Positions 1 to 5,026 of a stretch of DNA of 7,164 nucleotides are shown here, piece after piece (the stretch's first letter is position 1; every line of letters starts with the position of its first letter). The position numbers were made by a program, and so were the translations under genes. The stretch comes from Campylobacteraceae bacterium. GTDB taxonomy: Bacteria; Campylobacterota; Campylobacteria; Campylobacterales; Sulfurovaceae. The DNA lies in the NCBI GenBank assembly GCA_027030605.1, contig JALVEV010000267.1:1-7164 (forward strand). The letters are read 5' to 3'. The notes beneath the pieces are model-generated. The model saw nothing but the letters and a program-made list of their open reading frames with translations, did not search any database and was not told the DNA's origin.

Positions 1-271
1 TAAATTCATTTTTTCGTAAAAGTTCAAGTTGTGCTTGATTTAGCTCTTCGACACTGTAGGGAATATCAATAAGTGTCATTTTTGCTGACTCTTTAAGTCT
101 TTTTGTATGGTCATTGAGTCTAAAAATTGCATAACCATCTTCTGTTTTATAAGCTTTTGTTCCTTCAATAACACCATTTCCATAGTGTAAAGTGTGTGAC
201 AATACATGAGTTTGTGCTTCGTCCCAAGCCTTAAACTCACCATTCATCCAAATATATTTTGCTGCATCCAT
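1..271 (-). CDS. ilvE: Branched-chain amino acid aminotransferase, N-terminal part (3' end outside window)
   Basis: PLP enzyme of fold type IV that transfers the amino group between glutamate and the 2-keto acids of leucine, isoleucine and valine, in the cytoplasm. Ninety codons are visible, read leftwards from an ATG at 271-269. The translation begins MDAAKYIWMNGEF, has LHYGNGVIEGTKAY at about 28-42 and FRLNDHTKRLKESAKM at about 50-65. These match the N-terminal domain of IlvE: Y30 of HYG and R58 of HTKRL align with the substrate-side Tyr and the phosphate-binding Arg of the E. coli enzyme. The PLP lysine lies beyond the window. The start is supported by GGAG 10 bases upstream and by a family-typical N terminus. 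No stop codon occurs before the edge, so this is a truncation by the window, not a broken gene. It is divergent from the AsmA-like gene. A D-amino-acid transaminase is the main alternative, but the motifs fit IlvE better. Confidence 0.9.
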   Translation of the reverse strand, partial: MDAAKYIWMNGEFKAWDEAQTHVLSHTLHYGNGVIEGTKAYKTEDGYAIFRLNDHTKRLKESAKMTLIDIPYSVEELNQAQLELLRKNEF

Positions 272-305
272 CTGTGCGTTGCTCCGTTCTTTAATTAATC
301 GAAAC

Positions 306-311
306 ATTTTA
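306..311 (-). promoter_or_regulatory. Candidate -10 element for ilvE
   Basis: On the minus strand 306-311 reads TAAAAT, five of six matches to TATAAT, 34 bases before the ilvE start codon. There is no recognisable -35, which is normal for Campylobacterota sigma-70 promoters. The surrounding DNA is AT-rich, so a chance match is quite possible. Confidence 0.3.
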
Positions 312-321
312 GCTAAAGTCG

Positions 322-330
322 TGTTAATAT
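322..330 (+). promoter_or_regulatory. Candidate extended -10 for the micro-ORF and AsmA-like gene
   Basis: TGTTAATAT at 322-330 fits an extended -10 (TG, one base, then a 4/6 match to TATAAT). It would start transcription near 337, just ahead of the AAGGAG at 349-354. It lies about 11 bases from the candidate ilvE -10 on the other strand, so the two divergent promoters would overlap. The match is weak. Confidence 0.3.
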
Positions 331-361
331 CTCTTTTTATTGGACTTTAAGGAGCCTCTTT

Positions 362-388
362 ATGTTAATATATGGGCTAAAAAAATAG
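362..388 (+). CDS. Possible 8-codon leader peptide (MLIYGLKK)
   Basis: An ATG at 362 follows a very good ribosome binding site (AAGGAG at 349-354, 7-base spacing). It opens an ORF of only eight codons, MLIYGLKK, ending in TAG at 386-388. The G of that stop belongs to the AGAGG (387-391) that serves as ribosome binding site for the AsmA-like gene starting at 399. The Shine-Dalgarno here is better than that of the main gene. A ribosome ending here would sit on the next start site, so translational coupling is the natural reading. The frame differs from the downstream gene, so this is not simply its upstream start. There is no run of regulatory codons that would suggest classical attenuation. 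Whether it is translated is inference. Confidence 0.4.
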   Translation: MLIYGLKK

Positions 389-398
389 AGGTTGATAG

Positions 399-1835
399 AT
401 GAAAAATCTTTTAAAATATTTATTATGGTTATGTAGCTTCTGTATATTAATTATTTCTTATCTTTTTTTCACCACATTGGGACATAGTAATTTAAGCTTT
501 ATAGTTGGTAAGTATCTCTCTAAAAAAACTTCTAACAAAATAGTTGTTTCAAATTTGAATTTAGAAAACTATCCTCAATTAATAATTGATATAAAAGTGA
601 ATGATACGGCTACTGTGCACTTAGAAGGAACAGTAGGTAGTCAAGAGGTCGATATGAGTTATCATCTTTATGGGAAGAGATATCATTGGAATAATTTTTT
701 TATAGATAGCCCCCTAGATGTAAAAGGAGAGATGAAGGGAATGACTTCAAACCTTATGGTAGAGGGAGAAGGGAGAGCTTTTGATGGTAATATTACTTTT
801 AGTTTTATAAAGAGTCCTAAAAAGTTTAAAGATATGGATATTTTCTTAATGAATGCAAAAAGTAAAGAGGTTTTAAAGTTTTTAAAGCAAGAACCTTTAA
901 TTAAAGGACGAGTTAATATTAAGAGTCAATTTAAAGTTTTTTCAAAGTATGAGAGAGATGGAATAGCCCATGTGACAATGCGTAGAGCATTTATGCCTTC
1001 TGTTGTTCCCTATGTCCCTTTTAAGCTACACTCAACCATTGGTTTTAAAGATATGACTTATGATGTAGATGGTCAAATCAATTCAGATATTGGTAGTTTA
1101 GAGCTTAAAGAGGCGCATTATAATAAAGTTCAAAAAGAGGGATGGGGGAAGTACCTCTTACATTTAAGTGAACTCTCCTATTTTGATGAGATATTAAAAC
1201 GTCGATATACAGGTCCATTAGATACGAATGGAAGTGTGGTCTATAGAGATGGAAGAGTTAGAGTCGAAGGGATTACAGATAAGTTTGATGGAGAGTTAAA
1301 ATACCTCTATACTAAAGATAGTTTAATATTTATATTAAAAGAAATATCATTAGAAAAGGTACTTAAGCAACTAAATTACCCTACACTTTTAACTGCAAAA
1401 GTAGATGGAAAAGTAGATTATAATTTAAAAGATAACATTATGCTTATTGATACAAAATTAAAAGAGGCACGATTTAAAAGAACAAAGATGACAGATATGA
1501 TATTAAAAACAGGTAAAATTAATATCTTAGCTGATGTTTATGATAATAGCTCTTTTGTTGCAGGATATCAAAATGAGCAGTTGACTGCTGTTTTAAAAAT
1601 AGCTAATCAATATAATCACATCTATCTCAATAACGCTACATTAAATAGAAAAAAGAATACAATTGACTCAGATTTTGAACTTAAAATAAATGGTCAAGAG
1701 GTATTTGGTCGAATTACAGGTAGCCTTAAACACCCTTCGGTATCTATAGATATGAAACGATTGATTAAAGAGCAAATTGAGCAAAGAATAGACTCTTTTT
1801 TTGGTCATGGAAATATTAAAAATATTTTTAAATAA
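399..1835 (+). CDS. AsmA/TamB-like envelope protein (bacterial lipid-transfer superfamily, tentative)
   Basis: A 478-residue protein with a single hydrophobic segment near the N terminus (about residues 5-27, preceded by Lys) that would anchor it in the inner membrane, the rest lying in the periplasm. The body is a long series of alternating hydrophobic/polar beta strands with no catalytic motif. Short units recur, such as SPLDVKGEMKG (104), PLIKGRVNIKSQF (166), GPLDTNGSVVYRDG (272) and LLTAKVDGKVDYNL (330). The C terminus (about 436-470) carries GRITGSLKHPSVSIDMKRL followed by an amphipathic helix, the usual ending of AsmA-type and DUF3971 proteins. Members of this superfamily form beta-grooves thought to move or organise phospholipids between the membranes; that role is known for the family, not shown here. 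The start is supported by AGAGG with 7-base spacing. It is followed by the cytochrome gene across a 79-base gap with its own signals. Exact subfamily uncertain. Confidence 0.7.
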   Translation: MKNLLKYLLWLCSFCILIISYLFFTTLGHSNLSFIVGKYLSKKTSNKIVVSNLNLENYPQLIIDIKVNDTATVHLEGTVGSQEVDMSYHLYGKRYHWNNFFIDSPLDVKGEMKGMTSNLMVEGEGRAFDGNITFSFIKSPKKFKDMDIFLMNAKSKEVLKFLKQEPLIKGRVNIKSQFKVFSKYERDGIAHVTMRRAFMPSVVPYVPFKLHSTIGFKDMTYDVDGQINSDIGSLELKEAHYNKVQKEGWGKYLLHLSELSYFDEILKRRYTGPLDTNGSVVYRDGRVRVEGITDKFDGELKYLYTKDSLIFILKEISLEKVLKQLNYPTLLTAKVDGKVDYNLKDNIMLIDTKLKEARFKRTKMTDMILKTGKINILADVYDNSSFVAGYQNEQLTAVLKIANQYNHIYLNNATLNRKKNTIDSDFELKINGQEVFGRITGSLKHPSVSIDMKRLIKEQIEQRIDSFFGHGNIKNIFK

Positions 1836-1838
1836 ATA

Positions 1839-1858
1839 GTATTAATCACGATTAATAC
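1839..1858. promoter_or_regulatory. Perfect palindrome, FNR/CRP-like box upstream of the cytochrome c gene
   Basis: GTATTAAT and ATTAATAC form perfect 8-base arms around CACG. The core TTAAT-N4-ATTAA (1842-1855) has the size and spacing of Crp/Fnr-family boxes (FNR TTGAT-N4-ATCAA; Campylobacter NssR TTAAC-N4-GTTAA). It begins three bases after the AsmA-like stop and is centred about 66 bases upstream of the cytochrome start codon. There is no T-tract after it, so it is a poor terminator. Candidate -10 sequences between it and the cytochrome gene (TAAACT at 1871, TATAAA at 1890) do not give a textbook -41.5 position, so activation versus repression cannot be judged. Confidence 0.45.
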
Positions 1859-1914
1859 ACAAATAGGTTCTAAACTGTCACTCTACTAATATAAAAAAAC
1901 ATTAAAGGACAAAT

Positions 1915-2196
1915 ATGAGCAAAATATGGACAGTTTTAGCAGGAATTTCACTAATAGGAACAGTAGCCTCTGCCAATATCGCCTTGTGTCAAGGGTGTCA
2001 TGGGAAAAATTTTGAAAAAAAGGCAATGGGGAAATCTAAAGTGGTTAAAGATATGAGTAAAAAAGAGATTATTGCAGCACTACAAGGGTATAAAGCAGGA
2101 ACTTATGGTGGTGTCATGAAAAGAACAATGGAGGGGCAGGTAAAAAAGCTTTCCAAGAAAGATATTGAAGCGATAGCATCTAAAATAAAAAAATAG
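1915..2196 (+). CDS. Periplasmic monohaem cytochrome c, c553 type
   Basis: Small class I cytochrome c that would carry single electrons in the periplasm, most likely between the quinol:cytochrome c oxidoreductase and a terminal oxidase or peroxidase. The 93-residue precursor has a Sec signal peptide (hydrophobic core about 6-18, likely cleavage after VASA at 20), leaving about 73 residues. The haem site is CQGCH at 25-29. The distal Met ligand is probably M68 or M72 in the GGVMKRTMEGQV stretch, followed by the C-terminal helix (LSKKDIEAIASKIKK). Many Lys make the mature protein basic. Length and the YKAGTYGGVMK region are typical of Campylobacterota c553 proteins. The ATG has AAAGGA five bases upstream. 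The gene appears monocistronic, with a possible FNR-like box upstream and a terminator directly downstream, suggesting control by oxygen or alternative electron acceptors. Confidence 0.9.
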   Translation: MSKIWTVLAGISLIGTVASANIALCQGCHGKNFEKKAMGKSKVVKDMSKKEIIAALQGYKAGTYGGVMKRTMEGQVKKLSKKDIEAIASKIKK

Positions 2197-2209
2197 ATTT
2201 CTATTTTTT

Positions 2210-2257
2210 AATTTAAGAGGAGAACTCTTGTCCCTCCTCTTCTAAATTTATTTTTTT
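2210..2257 (+). terminator. Rho-independent terminator of the cytochrome c gene
   Basis: The arms AATTTA-AGAGGAG (2210-2222) and CTCCTCT-TC-TAAATT (2234-2248) pair over 13 bases with a two-base bulge (TC, 2241-2242) and an 11-base loop. A T-rich run follows (2249-2257). It starts 14 bases after the stop codon. An alternative smaller hairpin, AAGAG/CTCTT, uses part of the same arm and loop. Confidence 0.8.
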
Positions 2258-2270
2258 CCTCTTCTCTTTC

Positions 2271-2288
2271 TATTATTTTTGTTATAAT
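2271..2288 (+). promoter_or_regulatory. Promoter of the aldehyde dehydrogenase gene
   Basis: A perfect TATAAT at 2283-2288 is preceded by TTTTTGT, the T-rich/extended -10 arrangement common for sigma-70 in Campylobacter and relatives. The 50 bases before it are almost all pyrimidine and no -35 is evident. Transcription would start near 2295, giving a short leader with AGGA at 2307 and again at 2313, the latter 7 bases from the ATG at 2324. Confidence 0.75.
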
Positions 2289-2323
2289 CATCTATCTTTA
2301 AAAATTAGGACTAGGACACAATA

Positions 2324-3775
2324 ATGTTTGGAATATTTCAGAGTAATCATCAGATAAATGATGCAAAAATTTTTATGGGAAGTAGTGAAGAGACAAGAGA
2401 GGTTTTAACTGAACGAAAAAGCCCTTATAGTGGAGAGGTGGTCTCTAAAGCCCCTTTATGTAGTGCAGAAGATACACAACGTGCTTTAGCAATTGCTCAA
2501 GAGGCTACAAAAGAGACAAAAAAATCACCTCTTCATCAACGTATCTCTTGGTTAGAAGATGTTGCCAATATGTTAGAAGAGTATCAAGAAGATATGGCTA
2601 TGACCTTAGTTAACGAAGTAGCAAAACCTTTAGCTTTTGCACGGGTAGAGGTTGAAAGATGTATTGAGACTATTCGCCTTACAGCTAAAGAGCTTGTTGC
2701 ACTACACGGAGAGACAATTCCTACCGATGTTGCACCAAGTGGGAAAAAGACAACAGCCTATTTTACTAGAGTTCCTGTGGGGGTTGTTGCTTGTATTACC
2801 CCTTTTAATTTTCCTTTAAATTTAGTTGCACATAAGATTGCACCTGCTTTAGGTGCTGGAAATGCAGTGGTTCTAAAACCAACTCCAGAAGCACCTCTAA
2901 CAGCTTATAAGTTAGCAAAACTCTTTAACAATTCACAATATGCCATTAAAGATGCACTCAGTGTTGTCTATGGAGATGTTGAGGTGGGTAGTACCTTAGT
3001 AAAGAGTTCAATTCCTCGTGTTCTTTCATTTACTGGTTCGGTTCCTGTTGGAAAGATTATTACCCAACAAGCAGGAATTAAAAAAGTGAGTTTAGAGTTA
3101 GGGGGTAATGCTGCTACTTTTATAGATAAATCGGCAGACTTAGAGTATGCAGCTTCGCGTTGTGCCTTTGGAGCATTTGTTAACTCTGGGCAGGTCTGTA
3201 TCTCACTTCAACGTATCTATGTTCATGAAGATATCTATGAGGAGTTCTCAGAGATAATTGCACGAGAGACAAAAACTTTAAAAGTTGGTTCACCCTATGA
3301 GGAAGATACCTTTATGGGACCATTGATTGATGAGGAGTCACTCCATCGTGCCAAAACATGGGTAGCCTCTGCTCAAAATGAGGGAGCTAAACTTTTGACA
3401 GGAGGTGAAGTAGTTGACGGCAGTTTTACTCCTACTATTATGGCTGATGTAACTGATGATATGAAAATTGTCTGTGAGGAGGTTTTTGCTCCTATTGTCT
3501 CACTTGTGAAGGTATCGAGTTATGAAGAGGCAATAGCCAAGATGAATAACTCGCCCTATGGACTTCAATTCTCTATTTTTACCAATGACTTAAAGTTAAC
3601 ACAACGCTTTATAGATGATGCAGAGTGTGGAGGAGTGGTTATTAATGATATTCCTACCTTACGGTTTGATGTGCAACCCTATGGTGGTTCAAAACTCTCA
3701 GGAGTAGGGCGTGAGGGACCACGTTGGGCATTAGAAGAGTTTACCGAGATTAAGAGTGTTGTGATATGTAGTTAA
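2324..3775 (+). CDS. NAD(P)-dependent aldehyde dehydrogenase, lactaldehyde dehydrogenase-like
   Basis: Cytoplasmic enzyme of the ALDH superfamily oxidising an aldehyde to the carboxylate. The 483 residues are full length for the family. Visible landmarks: TPFNFP with the oxyanion Asn N162; KPTPEAP with cofactor Lys K185; FTGSVPVG (236-243) of the Rossmann loop; LELGGN with general base E258; NSGQVC with nucleophile C292; EEVFAP with E386 and F388 of the E-x-F cofactor motif; and a complete C-terminal oligomerisation region (PYGGSKLSGVGREG, about 452-465). All catalytic residues are present. The sequence GQVCISLQRIYV around the nucleophile is reminiscent of the lactaldehyde/ALDH21-like group, but the substrate cannot be fixed from this. 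The Glu that favours NAD three residues after the cofactor Lys in some ALDHs is not there (Pro188), so cofactor choice is open. The gene has its own promoter, with a terminator before it, and appears monocistronic. Confidence 0.9.
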   Translation: MFGIFQSNHQINDAKIFMGSSEETREVLTERKSPYSGEVVSKAPLCSAEDTQRALAIAQEATKETKKSPLHQRISWLEDVANMLEEYQEDMAMTLVNEVAKPLAFARVEVERCIETIRLTAKELVALHGETIPTDVAPSGKKTTAYFTRVPVGVVACITPFNFPLNLVAHKIAPALGAGNAVVLKPTPEAPLTAYKLAKLFNNSQYAIKDALSVVYGDVEVGSTLVKSSIPRVLSFTGSVPVGKIITQQAGIKKVSLELGGNAATFIDKSADLEYAASRCAFGAFVNSGQVCISLQRIYVHEDIYEEFSEIIARETKTLKVGSPYEEDTFMGPLIDEESLHRAKTWVASAQNEGAKLLTGGEVVDGSFTPTIMADVTDDMKIVCEEVFAPIVSLVKVSSYEEAIAKMNNSPYGLQFSIFTNDLKLTQRFIDDAECGGVVINDIPTLRFDVQPYGGSKLSGVGREGPRWALEEFTEIKSVVICS

Positions 3776-3804
3776 AGCAACTTAAATAAATTTTAATATA
3801 TATA

Positions 3805-3813
3805 TGTTATACT
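3805..3813 (+). promoter_or_regulatory. Candidate extended -10 for the DUF420-tudS unit
   Basis: TGTTATACT at 3805-3813 is an extended -10 (TG, one base, TATACT with 5/6 matches). It would start RNA near 3820, before the AAGGAG at 3835-3840. It lies inside the longer reading of the next gene (ATG at 3804), which argues that translation starts at 3849 instead. Confidence 0.5.
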
Positions 3814-3848
3814 TTGTTAAAGGAGTATTTTATCAAGGAGACCTCTCT

Positions 3849-4349
3849 ATGTTAGAAGAGTTTATTTTAGAGCTAGATATGTTATCACAAGGTTTTTTAA
3901 ATACTAGAGCGACTATATTGATAGATGGTATCATCTCTTTTTTAGTGATGTTACCTATAATTATTATGATTTCAATACTCTTTGCTAAGAGAGGCTATAT
4001 TAAAATACATCAATCTCTTCAAGTCTCTCTTTTACTTATGACTATTAGTGCTTTGGCACTCTTTGCCTATAGTGTCCACTATGTAGAGGGATTTGAAGTC
4101 CTTATTCAACAAAGTAGTATTGGGGTGGGAGAGGCATTTGTACTTTTAACCATACATGTTACAACAGTAGTTATTACTCTCTTGATATGGTCTTTAACTA
4201 TTTTTTATGCAGATAGTGATGTGAAAAGAAGAGCCTTACCTGGACTCTACTCAGAAATACATAGAAGAGCAGGGCGACGAGTTTTACTAGGGATTGTTTT
4301 GATGTCACTTACTTCTGTTAGTATCTACTGGATACTCTATATGGTTTAA
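3849..4349 (+). CDS. Four-helix membrane protein, DUF420 / CtaM-like
   Basis: A 166-residue integral membrane protein with four strongly hydrophobic segments, about 22-45, 57-77, 96-120 and 144-165. Histidines sit near helix ends: H54 (IKIHQSL), H77 (YSVHY), H103 (TIHVTT) and H138 (SEIHRRAGR). This layout, the basic KRGYIKIH turn after helix 1 and the ending SIYWILYMV agree with DUF420 proteins. In Firmicutes that family includes CtaM/YozB, needed for haem A-type oxidase function; the His residues are candidate haem or metal ligands. The match is made by eye. The frame is open from an ATG at 3804 (181 aa). I prefer 3849 because it has AAGGAG at 8-base spacing, while 3804 has no ribosome binding site and overlaps a promoter-like sequence. 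It is followed 4 bases later by the DUF523 gene, so the two are probably one transcript. Confidence 0.65.
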   Translation: MLEEFILELDMLSQGFLNTRATILIDGIISFLVMLPIIIMISILFAKRGYIKIHQSLQVSLLLMTISALALFAYSVHYVEGFEVLIQQSSIGVGEAFVLLTIHVTTVVITLLIWSLTIFYADSDVKRRALPGLYSEIHRRAGRRVLLGIVLMSLTSVSIYWILYMV

Positions 4350-4353
4350 GATT

Positions 4354-4800
4354 ATGAAAAAAGTTGCACTCTCTGCTTGTCTTACAGGTTGTTCATGTCG
4401 ATATGATGGTAAAGAGAATTTAAATAGACCTCTTCTTGAACAGCTCTCTTCCTATGAGATTATCCCCTTTTGCCCTGAAGATTTCTGTTTTGGTACACCT
4501 AGACCAACTATGGATTTAGTAGATAATGGTAAAACTATAGAGGCTATCTCAAATAAAGATGGTTCTACTCTCTCTAAGCCCATTGTAAGGTATGCTAAAG
4601 ATTTTTTTGAACAACATGCAGATATTGAACTCTTTATAGGCAAAGATAGAAGCCCAAGTTGTGCTGTAAAGAGTGGTAAGGTTTATAATAAAGAGAAAAA
4701 TCTACTACATACAACAGGAACAGGACTTATGGCAAAAGTAGCCTTAGATTTAGGGATAGAGTCTTGGGATAGTGAGGAGTATCTTAATCATACCTCTTAA
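4354..4800 (+). CDS. DUF523 family protein, TudS-like [4Fe-4S] thiouracil desulfidase
   Basis: A 148-residue cytoplasmic protein with the hallmarks of DUF523: SACLTGCSCRYDG at 7-19, PFCPE at 38-42, a GKTIEAISNKDGSTLSKPIV-type middle and DRSPSC at 98-103. C9, C40 and C103 line up with the three cysteines that hold a [4Fe-4S] cluster in TudS, leaving one iron free to take sulfur from 2-thiouracil; C13, C15 and C45 are extra. The family is known from characterised TudS enzymes to remove sulfur from thiopyrimidines, perhaps to salvage bases from thiolated tRNA; substrate here is inferred. The length fits the stand-alone form. The start is 4 bases after the DUF420 stop and has no Shine-Dalgarno, so translation probably depends on coupling. 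The last 17 bases overlap the convergent 67-aa gene. Confidence 0.85.
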   Translation: MKKVALSACLTGCSCRYDGKENLNRPLLEQLSSYEIIPFCPEDFCFGTPRPTMDLVDNGKTIEAISNKDGSTLSKPIVRYAKDFFEQHADIELFIGKDRSPSCAVKSGKVYNKEKNLLHTTGTGLMAKVALDLGIESWDSEEYLNHTS

Positions 4801-4987
4801 ACTGTTCGAGCCAAGCTTTATCTTCCTCTTTTAAAACAGCAACTTTTTTTAAAAGAGTTGATTTTATAGATTCTAAATCTTCTATCTCTAAATACTCCAA
4901 GTAGTTTGGGTTTATCTCTAGTTTCTGCTCTGGATTGTAGGCTAAAAGTGCCTCTATCTCTTTAAGTAATTCTTCTTTTGTTTTCAT
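4784..4987 (-). CDS. Small acidic helical protein of unknown function (67 aa)
   Basis: I do not recognise a named family. The 67 residues are charged and rich in Glu, Lys and Leu, with predicted helices at about 3-16, 36-51 and 53-65 and a short NPNYLEYLEIED linker. It has no Cys, no signal peptide and no membrane segment, so it is likely cytoplasmic. The composition, a TATAAT on its strand 21-26 bases before the ATG, and an orderly helical pattern suggest a real gene and not a shadow. Its 3' end overlaps the DUF523 gene by 17 bases in convergent orientation. There is no good ribosome binding site; the bases before the ATG are GTATAGCGAA. It is divergent from the peroxiredoxin gene with 39 bases between start codons. 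Function unknown; a small partner or regulatory protein would fit its size. Confidence 0.75.
   Translation of the reverse strand: MKTKEELLKEIEALLAYNPEQKLEINPNYLEYLEIEDLESIKSTLLKKVAVLKEEDKAWLEQFKRYD
4826..4857. repeat. 11-bp inverted repeat inside the 67-aa gene, possible terminator for tudS
   Basis: CTCTTTTAAAA (4826-4836) and TTTTAAAAGAG (4847-4857) are perfect complements around a 10-base loop. The hairpin begins 26 bases after the DUF523 stop and is followed by TTGATTTTAT, so it could end the DUF420-tudS transcript. It is made of the codons for LLKK and VLKE in the small gene, which share TTA-AAA, so it may be a by-product of codon use. It has few G/C pairs and only a loose T-tract. Confidence 0.35.
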
Positions 4988-4992
4988 TTCGC

Positions 4993-4998
4993 TATACT
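4993..4998 (+). promoter_or_regulatory. Candidate -10 of the peroxiredoxin gene
   Basis: TATACT, 5/6 matches to TATAAT, behind the T-rich TTTTCATTTCGC. Transcription would start near 5005, leaving a leader of about 22 bases with AAGGA at 5015-5019, 7 bases from the ATG. The T-rich upstream part lies in the first codons of the divergent 67-aa gene. Confidence 0.5.
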
Positions 4999-5007
4999 AC
5001 CATAAAA

Positions 5008-5013
5008 ATTATA
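5008..5013 (-). promoter_or_regulatory. Candidate -10 of the 67-aa gene
   Basis: On the minus strand 5013-5008 reads TATAAT, a perfect match, followed by TTTTATGG. RNA would start near 5001 with a leader of about 14 bases. The element sits in the leader of the peroxiredoxin gene, 9 bases from the -10 on the other strand, so both promoters could not be occupied at once. Confidence 0.5.
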
Positions 5014-5026
5014 TAAGGATTTTAAT

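Noticed and set aside
272..398. Possible riboswitch or attenuator between ilvE and the AsmA-like gene
   Set aside because: No strong paired stems, no conserved riboswitch core, and the micro-ORF has no run of branched-chain codons on the ilvE strand.
3776..3804. AT-rich stretch after the aldehyde dehydrogenase as a terminator or repeat
   Set aside because: Only a 5-base A/T stem (TTAAA/TTTAA) and a short TA run can be drawn; too weak for a terminator. It is better explained as promoter DNA.
4452..4643. 63-codon ORF on the minus strand
   Set aside because: Lies wholly inside the DUF523 gene, whose protein has clear family motifs; the antisense translation resembles no protein and has no start signals.
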